Source: Cryptomeria japonica (taxonomy: Eukaryota > Streptophyta > Pinopsida > Cupressales > Cupressaceae). From it: a stretch of 64,000 nucleotides of DNA. Position 1 is the first letter of the stretch. Each line of letters begins with the position of its first letter. Positions 1 through 11,290 of the stretch are shown in pieces. The stretch covers positions 655,618,468-655,682,467 of the forward strand of contig NC_081409.1 in NCBI RefSeq assembly GCF_030272615.1. Direction: 5' to 3'. The notes under the pieces were generated by a model that was given only the letters and a program-made list of their open reading frames with translations, was not told where the DNA came from and searched no databases. The position numbers and the translations under genes are program-made.

Positions 1-299
1 AAAGGGGTTTGGGATTTTTCAAGTGGATGGAGAGATAATAGGATTTAATTGAAATAATTTAATTCATTCAATTTGGTTGTAATTTAGAGAAATTAAATAA
101 ATTAGATTTATTCAATTTGGGATAACTATTTAATTAAATTTGAATTTAATTAAAAGTGGATAGGGGGGTTTTAATTGAATAAAATGATTTATTCATTAAA
201 TGGGTATAGTGAATTTATTTAAATAAATTGAGTAATTTACTTAATTAAATAGAGGAATGTGGATAATTTAATTAAATTGGATTTAATTAAATAGAGAAA
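1..299. repeat. AT-rich LTR-like fragment at window edge
   Basis: The stretch is built of short runs such as TTTAATTAAAT and AAATAAATT in every frame, with no coding potential. The same composition is seen in the Gypsy-type LTR at 9689-10437 and at 57440-57780, so it is probably the end of an LTR that Copia-1 lies next to. The boundary near 300 is where Copia-1 integrase coding stops; it is approximate. Confidence 0.4.
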
Positions 300-804
300 T
301 GAACATAAAATATTCATTTAGGAATATGGTCATTTTTATACATCTACAGTACTTACAACTTATTTCCAAAAAAAAAATTGATACACCTCCTTGTATCAAT
401 ATAGTACTAGCCGCTTCAACCACTGACCGGTTGTTTCTCTCTGCTGTATCATTTTGTTGTGGTGTCCTTGGTGTAGGAAGTTGTCGCTTGATACCATTAT
501 CATCACCATATTTTGTGAACTCTGCAGAACTAAATTCACCACCTTGATTTGTTCTTAGACATTTTATCTTTTTGCCACTCTCTTTCTCAGCTAAGGCTCT
601 GAATGCCTTGAATTTACCAAAAGCTTCAATCTTATCCTTCAAGAATGTGACCCACATCATCCTTGAACAATCATCAGTGAAGATCGTGAAGTATCTATCA
701 CCTTGAATGCTTCTTTTTCTTATTGGTCCACATAGATCTATATGAACCAAATCTAACAAGTTCTCTACTGAGAAGAACTTTCTCTTAAAATTTGAAGAAG
801 TCAT
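283..804 (-). pseudogene. Copia-1 integrase core (fragment)
   Basis: Integrase would insert the cDNA copy into the genome. The reading shows the rve-type core: the first catalytic Asp in VHIDLCGP near residue 24, MMWVTFLKDK, and the Glu in the PQQNDTAERNN segment. The usual second Asp lies in the context R-T-D-x-G-G-E; here it reads RTNQGGEF, so that catalytic Asp is Asn. The homologous Copia-4 sequence at 48629 keeps Asp. The last 25 or so residues, after GGVS, look unrelated and mark the truncation. Not functional. Confidence 0.8.
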
Positions 805-1026
805 CTTTCCTAGTTGACATTATTTACAAAGAGCATTAACCGGTTTGTCTAGCTGAGGCAAACCTCCTACTGTCTTAGATTTGCTTACTTTAACAATATT
901 ATCAAAATTTATATGACAAAATCTCCTATGCCAAAGCCAGCTATCATCTATTTTTTTCAATCAAACAGTTGCTAACTTTAGGATTGAGATGGAATAGATT
1001 ACCTCTGGTCTATTTTCCGGTTGCAA

Positions 1027-1329
1027 TCAATTCACCTTTGTTTCAAAGATTTTGCACATTCCATTTCTAAACTCCAGTGGGTATCCTCTGTCATTAATTT
1101 GTGCCACACTTAAAATATTTTGCTTTAGGCCTTCAACCCAATAGATATCGTCAGCACTGCTCTTCCCATTAAGAGAAATAACTCTCTTACCTTTAACCAT
1201 ACAAGGTGAGTCATTGCCAAATCTGACAACACCGCCATCAAATTCTTTTAGGGAAATAAATTTTCTCCGATCATTAGTCATGTGATGTGAACAACCACTA
1301 TCAACTATCCAATCATCAGATTTATCCAT
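1027..1329 (-). pseudogene. Copia-1 protease and start of GAG-pre-integrase
   Basis: The translated frame begins with DDWIVDSGCSHHMT, the classic Copia aspartic protease signature (active-site D-S-G), and continues to WVEGLKQNILSVAQI, the GAG-pre-integrase start. Protease would cut the polyprotein. The frame ends with a stop at the left. Between here and the integrase (805-1026) lies the degraded rest of GAG-pre-integrase, including a CQLGK-like block. It is one piece of the broken Copia-1 polyprotein. Confidence 0.8.
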
Positions 1330-2353
1330 TCTAGATACCAGTGCCTTCTCTCTAATATTTCTTTCTTAATAGCTACAAACACAATATATTCACTAGCATC
1401 ATCATCATATTCTTCATCAGTAATACCACTATCAATAGCTACAAGACAATCTCTCTTGCCTTTACCCTTGTACTTCTTAAATTTGTCTTTCTTGTATTCA
1501 TTTTCACCATTAGGGCAATTTGTTGCTATATGACCAATCTTGTTGCAAGAAAAACATTTTAAAGGTAGCTTACCTCTATATTTACCAGTGCCTCTAGGCA
1601 GTCATTTTGCCAACAATGCTTCAAGTTCCACTAGGATGTCTTCATCTTCAGCATCTCTGCTAGATCTAGATTCATAGTTATGATCGGTATCTCTACTTCT
1701 TCTCACAGATGGGTTAGAGACAGAAGCTCTAAATGCAGATTCTGATTTCTGTACACTACCATCATAGCCATTTAGTTCAAAAGTAGTAAGTTTGCCAATA
1801 ATAGAGTCAAGAGTTACCCTTGTCTTGTTAATGGATTTCAGCTCTTGAATAGCTGCAACTCGGATAGCATAGACCGATAGCAGGGTTCTCAATACCTTAC
1901 TGATTATTGTGGCATCTTCCACTTTCCCTCATGCATTCTTTATCTCACCAACTATCTCTTTAATCCTTTGACCATACTCCTACATATTCTCACCTTCAGA
2001 CATTCTCATGTCGTCAAACTTTCCTCTTAAACTCTCCTCTTTGGCAATCTTAACATGTTCATCACTGCTATAAATCTCTTCTAATTTCTTCCATACTTCA
2101 TATGCAATTTTGAGACCATGAACATCTACATATTCAGCATCAGATAGGGAATTGATAATAGCTTCTAATGCCTAGTGATTTTCTTCTTGTTCTTTCTTTT
2201 GATAATCAGTCAGGGGTCTAGTAGGTATAGTATACTTATTTTCTATATGATCCCAATACTGACTACCAAGACTCTTAATGTAAATCTTCATTCTATCACT
2301 CCATATTCTATAGATATCTTTGTTGAACTTCAAACCTTATTTTTTCATCATGA
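1330..2353 (-). pseudogene. Copia-1 gag with zinc knuckle
   Basis: Gag would form the virus-like particle that packages element RNA. At 1602-1922 the frame gives a UBN2/retrotran_gag-type segment (KVLRTLLSVYAIRVAAIQEL, then an acidic end EDILVELEALLAK). About 1513-1558 encodes a knuckle of the form CFSCNKIGHIATNC, an intact CX2CX4HX4C. The upstream part to about 2353 is recognisable by similarity to Copia-4 gag but holds several stops. The likely start lies about 70 nt after the LTR, as in Copia-4, and has an early stop. Confidence 0.7.
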
Positions 2354-2408
2354 TCTACAAGATCTTTTCCTCAAGCTATTAGGCTTTTAGATTAAGAGGA
2401 CCTGAGTC

Positions 2409-2420
2409 ACTCTGATACCA
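2409..2420 (-). other. Copia-1 primer-binding site
   Basis: On the minus strand this reads TGGTATCAGAGT, one base from TGGTATCAGAGC, the complement of the 3' end of plant initiator tRNA-Met. It lies two bases inside the 5' LTR end, the normal place for first-strand priming. Confidence 0.85.
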
Positions 2421-2422
2421 AT

Positions 2423-3844
2423 TGATGGTATGATGAAAGAATAAGTATCTAGTAGAATACTAACAGGGGGTGAATCAATATATTGAAAAACTGATGTAAA
2501 GTTCCCAAACTTCAACTCAGTCAAACAAAGAAAACATATCTCAGTCAAGATTAATATTCATAAGAATACTTGACATCAACCGGTTTAACTGTTATGACAA
2601 CTTTAACAGTAAACAACTTCAATCTTATAAACATCAGCAATGCTTAATCATAACTCAACATATTCATCTCTCAATGCTTCTACATAACATGCCTTATCAG
2701 AAATTAACCACATCAACAAATAAGATCACAACCATAAAAGCATTCACCACTTGACACAAATGTTTATACGTGGAAAACCCAAATAGGTAAAAACCACGAT
2801 GAGATGAGACTCACAAGGATAGCTATCTGAACTCTTTTGAAGTTCACCCTATTAGGAGCCAAGCCTGTTAAAGCTTTACAATAAGTCCTGTTAAGAATTA
2901 ATTCTTATTTAGGAATCACCCGGTTAAGGGATTTACAAATATGCCTTGATGAAAAGCACAATACCTTGTTAGGAGTAGCCTCACTGGAGGATTTAAGAAT
3001 CCAAGGTAATGGACCATCTTGTTAGAGGATTTAATGAGTAACCAATCTTGTTAGAGCTTACCCATTTAAGGGAATTTACTTCTGATGTAATTGTTAGAAA
3101 ACAACAATTTTTCTTGATCTGTCTGAGTAGCACTACATTTTCTTGATCAGATCCTTCTATGCTTCAATCTGCCTTCACTCAAAGTGCAGATCCATTCACC
3201 AGTTGGGCAACTACATACTCAACAGGTTTTCTACCTATCTTGCCAGCAACCTTTACAACAACTTCATTGACCTTAAATAGAAATCAATTAGGTTGGTAAC
3301 ACAACAAAAACCTAATTCTCATCATCGAGATTACAAACAAGTTGGTACAATGTTGACCATTAGAAATCCTAATAATCTCTTCACATTCTTCAAGAAAATT
3401 CCAACCACTCCATGATCACCGCTTCATTGGACTTTGTAACTCATCACATGTTGTGTATCAGATGCAATCCATTTTTCTCCTTCCCTAGACAAGAACAAAT
3501 GCACCAAAATAATTTGAACATATCCTCATTCAAATGATCACACGTGTCTCCATCATTACCTCTTATCAGATAATAAACCATCAAACTTGATCAGTTAGGG
3601 TTTAACAGCTGATAGGGTTTACCGGTCACAATACATAGAAAGGTTTAACCCTTTACACCTTTACATTGGTTCAACTCATAAACTTTACATACATGTTTAT
3701 AATATCTTCCACAAAGCTCTTCTTACCGGTCACTAGCCAATATCAAAAACAACAATATCAACAATAACATGAATACCATTACTGGTTCAATTGACATCAA
3801 TGACAACATATCATTAATACAATCTCTTATGCAAAATACCAACA
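2423..3844 (-). repeat. Copia-1 5' LTR
   Basis: On the minus strand the LTR starts TGTTGGTATTTTGC, soon followed by TTGTCATTGATGTCAA, and ends ATACCATCA just before the primer-binding site, giving TG...CA ends and 1422 bp. A CACCCCC tract lies about 40 bp before the end, as in the other Copia LTRs. The interior (about 2820-3110) holds an irregular array of CTTGTTAGAGGATTTA-like boxes. No partner LTR is in the window. Confidence 0.8.
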
Positions 3845-5815
3845 ACTAACACCATGTGTAGAGACATTTCTCCTCCCTCCTTCAAGATTTAATTTTATCC
3901 TTTCACATTACACACACTGACAACCTATCCATCCATAAAAAACATACCCATTCCCATCATAGTTTGTTATTGATCTACCTAAGATTGGTTAGTCATTCAT
4001 AATAAACCTCTCTTTTCACCCTTTCCTTCCATTATAAATCAGATCCAACCTATAACTAGGGTAAAATCCTATGTCTAGTGATGGAAGTGGTACCCTGAGA
4101 ATCACCTATTTTGAGGAGCATCATCTTTTCATTCCTCCTTTTCATGCATAGCTTGCAATAAGTCACTTGCATCTCCAATGCACAATAAAATCAGATCTTT
4201 TTCATAATAAAGTATCAATTTCATGGGTTCAGCCAGTTTTAGATGAGACACAAGAAGCAATGGGCTTTCAACAAATCAAATCTTTCAGCAAACTTCAGCA
4301 ACAACATGATTTTTAGCATAATCTGTCCTTTATTGGGATGACAACATTGTGACCAAATCAAACATGTTAACATATGTGGCAAGAAACACAAATAACTTGA
4401 GGAGTTCATTGTGTGTTGGTGCCAAGTATTGGTTTTCATTTCATTTTATCTTTGGTGACATGTCTTTTAGCTAGATATTATATCTCCAGGATGTCTTTGA
4501 CTAGAAAGGCGGGAATGGGATATGTTCACCTTTTTTTCTTGTGGATTGTCTCTTAGTAATGCTATGACTTATCCAAGGATATGAAGACATTGTGAGTCTA
4601 GTGTTAACTAGGTAATTCCTTGTTTGCAACTATCTGATCTCCATGCAAATGGGTACAATGACTTTTTGGGTCAAACTTATACCTTGATTGTCATAACCTA
4701 TTTACCATAATAAAGCTCAATGATGATAAATCATAAGAAGCTCTTTCACTTCCATATCTTCTACCTTCCATCCCCCTTTTGTGATTAACCTCTATTGTCC
4801 TTCCATGAATCCATGTAGCCCGCCATCACATGACTGAGTATAATAACATGCCAAAAATATTTTCATTCCATGTAGATTGCACCTACATCGTCACATTTTA
4901 GCATATCTCATTTCATACATACATATAGATATCACAATTGTATCACATCTTGCATATATCATTGGTTAGTATCTACATTCTCATATAAAACATAAAGTGC
5001 CAAAATAATAACATATCATACATCTCATCCTATAAATAATCATATCATATCATTACCATATACTCATTTGCAATTAGTGCATATAAAACCCAGAAAAAGA
5101 ACAAAAATAGATTGCATTTCATCATGTACATATTTGGATCCATATCATAAGCATCGTAAAATCATATGGCTACAAAATCACCCAAAGGTGTCCATATCAT
5201 CATATAAAAACTGATACAAATAGGATCCAAGAGAGTTATGATAAAGACCCTCCCTCGGAGCCAACCGATTTTGAAGGAATCTAAGCTCCCAAAGGACCAG
5301 CCCCTAGATCATATCGTATATTCCCTCTTGCAGACCCTGCGGGACCATCTTTTCACCAAAGCATTTAATAGTCTTGTGTTTGCCCAAATCTCAGGCATAT
5401 ACATAATGTGTCTCAATCCCATCACCTTGATCATGGCATGGTCCTCAACAGTCAAATATGTTTGTAATCTTTGTGTCATAAGGAATCACTCTCTAGACTC
5501 AACCTGGGATAAGTACTCTTGCATCCAATCAAATCAATCATGGCAATCCTATTGGTACTCATGTTCATCACATAGTGTTGCTTATCTTATTCTATCCTAG
5601 CCTAGTAGTGCCTATGTCCATCACATGGTGTTTCTCATTAGGCTCTATCCTAGTGCTTATGTTTATCACATGGCACTACATCCTAGTGTATATGTTTATC
5701 ACATTGCACTATATCCTATCTTGCTAGAGCATTTGCTGGATTTTATCAATTCGATAGCTTATCCTACATTCAACTTAGCAAACCTACCTGTTTTAGGGCA
5801 CCTGTTGCGTGAATC
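3845..5815. other. Gene-free old repeat DNA
   Basis: Nearly 2 kb without a credible gene; the ORFs in it are short and without motifs. It is AT-rich with CATATCAT-type runs at about 4900-5160. At 5602-5720 three imperfect copies of a CCTATGTCCATCACATGG-like unit occur. From about 5797 the sequence is the left part of a roughly 105-bp unit that resumes at 9275 beyond NA-1. It is probably the degraded interior of the element whose 3' LTR is at 9689. Confidence 0.4.
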
Positions 5816-6144
5816 TATTGGAGTTGAGGAAAAATTAACTCTACAGCTCCCAAAGATCACCTGCATGCAAACCTATCACAGAAGGAGAGAAGCAAAAATG
5901 CTACGGAGGCCAGAATTCAGAGATCTAGAAAAGAGAAGTCATATTGATTGTGCAACAAGAATGCAATTCAATAATTACAGTTGTTATAAAAATACAAAGA
6001 AAGAATATTTATAAGAGGATACTTGAAACCCTAAAGGAGAAAACCCTAAAGAATTATAAGATTCCTAAGTTTAGCTTAAGCATAGAGTATAATAGACTAA
6101 TAATTAAATAAATAATTATTAGCTAATAAAAGATAACTCTAACA
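5816..6144 (-). repeat. NA-1 3' LTR
   Basis: 329 bp. In element sense it starts TGTTAGAGTT and ends AACTCCAATA, so the termini are TG...TA with imperfect 10-bp inverted ends. It matches 8941-9269 along its whole length with scattered substitutions. Confidence 0.92.
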
Positions 6145-6157
6145 CCCCCCTTTAAGA
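6145..6157 (-). other. NA-1 polypurine tract
   Basis: Minus-strand reading TCTTAAAGGGGGG directly before the 3' LTR, the expected site of plus-strand DNA priming. Confidence 0.85.
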
Positions 6158-7006
6158 TGAACTTAGGGAGTAGCTAAAAAATAACTAAGGACTAAAAAAG
6201 CATGTAAAAAATGCAGGAAAGCAACAATGGGTCCCGACAACTAGGCCTGATGAGGTACCCAAGTACAATAAAATCTCTATAAAGTGGAGAAAAGGGAGAA
6301 AACCCTGTGGGAACAAAACTCCTCTCCAAGAAGAGATGAAATCTCAAGTGAAGGACTAAGAAGCCTCCAAACAAGAGTGTTTCAGAAGATAGGAACAAAA
6401 AGAAGAGAATGAAGAACACCACTGTAGCATGAAATAGCTACAAACACTGTCGAAGAGTAACTACTGAATTGAAGAACCTCCACTAAAATAGAACATGACC
6501 AGGTAGAGAAGACTATAATCTGCATGAGTGCCCTCAAATGACACTACTCAAGTCAAATGGCAAACAAAGGAAAATGACTGAACTCGGAGATACAGATGGC
6601 ATAAAACACCACAGCCTAAAGAGATGATCAATTGAACCAAAGAAGCATCATAACAACATGACAAACCTCCCCATAATGTTGAGAAGGGAGAGGGATAGGT
6701 ACACTAAAAAGAACAGCCAACAAAAATTGCATGACGAAGAACCAGGAACATCAAAGGTGCAGAGAAAGTACATAGTGTCATGGAAGAAACACTCACTTGA
6801 CACACATCATGAGGCTAATATCATGGAAGGAACTCTCACTTGACAAAGGTAGGTGGCAAACAAAAGTCAAACATCAACCCCCCCCCATGGCACTTTATAA
6901 GTAGTGCATGTACAATAAGGCACAAGATGTGCAAGATCACAAGTATACAATGCATGATGGCACTTTATTTTAATGTGTTTGCATAAATAAAATGCTACAA
7001 TGATCA

Positions 7007-8150
7007 TGATGAATACTAAGAGGGGGGGTGAATTAGTATACCCAAAAACTTAAACAATCTCTTAAGCAGTTTAACTGCAAACCGGTGTAGCAGATTAAAC
7101 AATAAACAGGTTAAGACATAAACAAGCCAAATAGCAAATAAAGCATTCACCCACAGAAGCACAATCACCATAACACAAGATGTTTTGATGTGGAAACCCA
7201 AATGGGAAAAACCAAGGTGAGTAAAACTCACAAGTCAACTATCTGCAGAATAGTAACTAGACCGGTTAAGGTCAGACCGGTGAAAGTCTTACAATGTTCT
7301 TCACCAAAACAGATTCTATTGGAATCGAGATCTCTGTTAGGAGATAAGTCCTGTTAAAGACTGCCCTGTTAGAGGATTTCAGATCCACAACTGTGAACCA
7401 CCTTGTTAGAGGATTTACAAAAGGCTTGGCTGGGCCTACCCAATTAAGGGTTTCAGACTTGTCAAAGATATGAGTAATCAACAAGTGAATGATCTAGACA
7501 ATAGCATAGTATTCTTAATTAGATCCTTGGCAACGCCTTGTTAATGCATTCCAGCATTACTTCAATCTTCTCTATTTTGCACTCTCTATCTCTTCATATC
7601 ACTCATCACACATTCATACATTACACATTCATCCATATGAGATCCTAAACATGATGTCCTTATAAAGGAATTTGATTTCATGTTGGTCCAATAAGATTAG
7701 ACTACAATTTCCTAGGTATAGTGCATCTAGACACATTTGGTAACATGGCACAAAAACACTGCCAAAGTGTCAGTGGATGGTAACTCATCACATACCAGTT
7801 GATAACTTATCACATATATACCAGTTGATAACTCATCACATATATACCGATTGATCAAATGAAGACTGGAAAATCGGAACGTAGAGTTCCGATCAAAGGA
7901 ATAACTACTGCTTGGGTTCCTTGTTCTGCTTGAGATCCTTGTACCGCTTGGTGTCTTCATACCACTTGGGGTCTTCAGTCATCTTGTGACCAGTAAAACA
8001 ACTTCTGCAAAACATCGATAGTCTAAAGACTATACATTTAATGACATACAATACCAGTTGGAACTACTACCGGTTGATCATAACTCATACATCAAATAAG
8101 TGTGTATCCATCAATGACAATCACAACTAAAAATCATCAAAATACTAACA
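7007..8150 (-). mobile_element. sLTR-1: solo Copia-type LTR inside NA-1
   Basis: 1144 bp with TG...CA ends on both strands (minus-strand start TGTTAGTATTTTG, end AGTATTCATCA), flanked by the perfect 5-bp duplication GATCA at 7002-7006 and 8151-8155. There is no primer-binding site or polypurine tract beside it, so it is a solo LTR left by LTR-LTR recombination. It shares with the Copia-1 and Copia-4 LTRs the CACCCCCCC tract near the end, the CCCAAATGGG hairpin (about 7200) and a TTAGAGGATTT box array (about 7330-7460), but it is a separate subfamily. Confidence 0.9.
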
Positions 8151-8155
8151 GATCA

Positions 8156-8928
8156 GAAGAAACAGAAGACTGGAAACAAAAAGAATAGCCAAAGACGAGA
8201 CATCCTACTCAAAGAAAGAGATCCCAAGACCTGAAACATCCAAGATATTCACCAGCGCGCTGAAAAGAAAAAAAACTTAATAAAATATACCTAGAGAAGA
8301 ATCTAGAAAGAAAACTCATATGAATGGAAAGTACATAGAACAAGCTTTCCAACAATATAAATTTTTCAAAAAATGGAGTTTGGATGCTCAAGTTATGTCT
8401 CCCAAAGTGCAAAAAGGAACTTTTGGCTTTGACAGAAAAAAAAAAACACTATCAAAAAAGAAAAATCAAAAGTTCAAACCTCCATATCTAGATAGAGCTC
8501 AGAAAGAGCTTTCCAATGATATAAGGTTTTTGAAAAAGCGGCTCTGTATGACCAAGTTACGACCAAACGAAAAAAACCCTTCTTGTAGGGCATAAAGAGG
8601 GTAAAAAAATAAAAATAATAATTTGACGAAAAAAATTTCTGACAAATTTGTAGGTATAGTGGTACGGATTTTCATGCCTTGAAAAATGTGCCAATAAAAA
8701 ATCATGCCCCAAATACCCCGAGCATCGAAAATAGGCAAATTATATATCAAAATTCATGGAATTAGCCTTTTGAATCCAATTGTGAGGTCTTTTTGGCACC
8801 AAGATGTACCAAAAAATTAGCTACCCCCAGAAATAGAAAAAAACAACTGCACAAACCCCCGAATACTCAGATTTGAAGAACAAGGCCCAAAAAATCTCAT
8901 GAAGAGAATAGGGGCATTCAGATCTGGA
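8156..8928. other. NA-1 interior, non-coding
   Basis: The right part of the NA-1 interior. It has runs of A and no conserved motif; open frames here are short and lysine- or phenylalanine-rich, as expected from A-rich DNA. I see nothing coding in it. Confidence 0.6.
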
Positions 8929-8940
8929 GCTCTGATACCA
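8929..8940 (-). other. NA-1 primer-binding site
   Basis: Minus-strand reading is exactly TGGTATCAGAGC, complementary to the 3' end of initiator tRNA-Met, with no gap to the 5' LTR end at 8941. Confidence 0.92.
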
Positions 8941-9269
8941 TATTGGAGTTGAGGAAAAATCAACTCTACAGCTGCCAAAGATCACCTGCATGCAAACCTA
9001 TCACAGAAGGAGAGAAGGAAAAAAGCTATGGAGGCCAGAATTTTGAGATCCAGAAAAGAGGAGTCATATTGATTGTGCAACAAGAATGCAATTCAATAAT
9101 TATAGTTGTTATGAAAATACAAAGAGGGAATCCTTATAAGAGGATACTCGAAACCCTAAAGGAGAAAAACCTAAAGAATTATAAGATTCCTAAGTTTAGC
9201 TTAAGCATAGAATATAATAGATTAATAATTAAATAAATAATTATTAGCTAATAAAAGATAACTCTAATA
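8941..9269 (-). repeat. NA-1 5' LTR
   Basis: 329 bp, paired with 5816-6144. In sense it begins TATTAGAGTT (the left copy keeps TG) and ends CCAATA. It contains AATTAAATAAATAATTATTAGC near its sense start, and TTATAAGG at about 9133 as a weak TATA candidate. Confidence 0.92.
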
Positions 9270-9274
9270 GAATC

Positions 9275-9688
9275 CTCTCAACAACTTATCCAATTGGCAA
9301 CATATGTTTATCACACAATTGTCAATTCTAGCCTTGTTTCCAGTTTGTCTTCCCTAGGGCACCTGTTTGAGTGAATCCTCTCAGCAACTTATCCAATTGA
9401 TAGTGTATGTTCATCACAAAACTATCAATTTTGGCCTTTTAAAACATAGAAATGATTCTGTTGATTCCTCTTGAATTAGTCTTTTTCCTACATGACCTTG
9501 CCATCCTATCTTGTTAGTCATTTTTAGCCTTTCTTTCGAATCGAGAGATTGTCTGTGATCTTTTCAAACATTTTTCATCCAATCTCTCAAGGGGGCATAT
9601 CATTCCCATCATGGGGCAACTTTGTATCGGTTTATCTTACCTTTTTGAGCCAACATGACAAGCTACATTGTCTCAAAAAGGGGCAAAA
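9275..9688. repeat. Interior end of Gypsy-1 with a tandem unit and polypurine tract
   Basis: The segment starting CACCTGTT...GTGAATCCTCTCA, with AACTTATCCAATTG, occurs twice about 105 bp apart (one copy split by NA-1 at 5797-5815 plus 9275, the other from 9357), so a short tandem duplication existed before NA-1 inserted. The end, 9673-9688, reads TCAAAAAGGGGCAAAA, a good polypurine tract directly before the LTR at 9689. No coding domain remains. Confidence 0.55.
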
Positions 9689-10437
9689 TGTACACACCTA
9701 AAATTGTCCTGTCTAATTAAATAAATATTTGTATTTAATTAATTATTTTATCCTAAGTCTTCTATTAATTAAATAAATTCTTATTTATTTAATTAATTCA
9801 TTAATCCTCTTCTAATTCTTTCCTCTTTTAAATAAATACTTTTATTTATTTAAATTGTCCTTTTCCTAAATTAAATAAATATTTTATTTATTTAATTGAT
9901 TCCACTTCCTTTATTAATTAAATAAATCTTAATTTATTTAATTAATTCATTAGCCTTTTCTACCCATGACATGTCACTCATCTCTTAATTATTCTCTTAC
10001 CTACCCCCTTTATCATTTTATTATTTCCTCTACCTACCCTTTAATCTTAGCCGACCATTTATCTTTACACCTCTTAATCTTATCCCTTCATTTCTTGCAG
10101 TGTCTTCTATATAAGAGGATACTATCCTTCATTATCAACCCTAATGAGCATTCTAATCACCTAATCAAGGTGTCTAATCAATTTTATACAATCAAGCCTT
10201 CTTCTAATCAATTAATCAACCACAATTTCATTCTTTGTTGAACTCTTGTGCACACATAAAATCTGAGAACAAGTTTATCAAACAAGATCAATGGTGATTG
10301 AAACCCTACTTGACATGTGAATGGTAATATTGTTTTATTTTGTTAATTTACATGATCTAAGGTATCTCTATTGGTATTGGTGAATGTTTCATTGTAGGAC
10401 TTAGATTGTTTGTGGTTGAATCTTTGTGGTTTTTACA
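9689..10437 (+). repeat. Gypsy-1 3' LTR (putative)
   Basis: It begins TGTACACACC after a polypurine tract and ends TTTTTACA, about 749 bp with TG...CA ends. The first 250 bp are dominated by ATTAAATAAAT runs. The second LTR is not in the window, so the right end and the Gypsy assignment rest only on the tract, the ends and the sudden start of Copia-2 coding at 10438. Confidence 0.55.
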
Positions 10438-11290
10438 ATAGTTTATCATCACTTTTCACCATATACAAAAGGTATTCTCAATATTGATGGTAAACTAAAA
10501 GCACATGATGTATCCTATGTAGAAGGTCTAAAACACAATCTGCTAAGTGTGAGTCAAATATGTGACAAAGGATATAAGTTTACATTTGATTCAAAAGGAT
10601 GTCAAATTAGGGGAGAGGACCCAGTAGTTGTGCAACCTAACTTTGCACTTCTCAAAATCCTACGTGGAAATTTCAAATCACTCCGAATTTTTTACAGAAA
10701 CTTACTTGGAAATTCCCCTACTTATAACTAAGGTTTTATGGCCACATCATCAAATATGATGCCACATCAACATGCTTTTTGCCAAGGTGTCCAAAACAGC
10801 CCCCAAAAAAAGTGAGACCAATAGGTGTGCAAAAGGGCCCAATACTTGTGCAGTTGATGTGGAATCACATGATTGGTTACTTTTCACAACAAATGGTATA
10901 TTTAATTAAATTATTGGTACTTAGAATACAACTATTGGTGCAATGTAGTACAAAAATTGGACATTAAATCAGCAAGTATGGGGGTATAAAATCAACAACT
11001 TCTATCACAAGAATTGGAACACGCTCAACTATTGGGCTCTTTCCCTTAGAAAAGAAAGAAATGGATAGCTTGTTGTTGAAGGAAAAAGGATAGAGGGCAA
11101 TGTATATAATCTTAAGGAATTATTTGAATCTCAATGAATGATGGGACAAGTTGATGAGAGCTAGCTATGGCATAGAAGACTTGGTCACATTAATTTTGGT
11201 AATCTTGTTAAAGTGAGCAAGAAAGGGTACGTTAGGCACATACCTCAGATTATCAAACTAGCAAGCACATTTTGTGATGAGTGTCTAAGA
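10438..11290 (+). pseudogene. Copia-2 GAG-pre-integrase, split by MITE-1
   Basis: The first part (10440-10606) reads SYVEGLKHNLLSVSQICDKG, the usual sequence just after Copia protease. The second part (about 11049-11290) gives GNVYNLKELFESQ, then a WHRRLGHINFGNL block and a CDECLR zinc-type end. The gap between is MITE-1. Nothing resembling the protease D-S-G remains upstream, because the element is cut off at 10438. Confidence 0.75.
10610..11045. mobile_element. MITE-1: Harbinger/Tourist-like miniature transposon
   Basis: 436 bp lying exactly within the Copia-2 reading frame. The ends are inverted: left GGGGAGAGGACCCAGTAGTTG, right (complement) GGGAAAGAGCCCAATAGTTG, about 20-24 bp with few mismatches. 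TTA flanks it on both sides (10607-10609 and 11046-11048). A 3-bp TTA duplication with GGG-starting ends is typical of PIF/Harbinger MITEs. No transposase coding. Confidence 0.8.

Larger units (their letters stand above)
300..3844 (-). mobile_element. Copia-1: Ty1/Copia retrotransposon, 3' half missing
   Basis: Reading right to left, the element shows a 5' LTR, a primer-binding site, gag with a zinc knuckle, protease, and the integrase core, the Copia order. It ends inside integrase at about 300-370, so reverse transcriptase, RNase H and the 3' LTR are missing from the window side. Frames are broken by several stops, so it is a relic. The proteins resemble those of Copia-4 (46839-48970) closely enough to place both in one family, and their LTRs share start, end and length (about 1.42 and 1.45 kb). 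Confidence 0.85.
5816..9269 (-). mobile_element. NA-1: complete non-autonomous LTR retrotransposon
   Basis: Two direct repeats of exactly 329 bp (5816-6144 and 8941-9269) bound the element. It is flanked by the 5-bp target duplication GAATC at 5811-5815 and 9270-9274. On the minus strand a primer-binding site, TGGTATCAGAGC, abuts the right LTR, and a G-rich polypurine tract abuts the left LTR, so transcription runs right to left. Removing sLTR-1 leaves about 2.3 kb of DNA including LTRs, with no gag, protease or polymerase motif in any frame. It must have moved with another element's proteins (a LARD- or TRIM-like type). Confidence 0.92.

Noticed and set aside
8320-8595. Lysine-rich frame in NA-1
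   Set aside because: A-rich DNA gives lysine runs; no motif, and the complementary strand is equally open.
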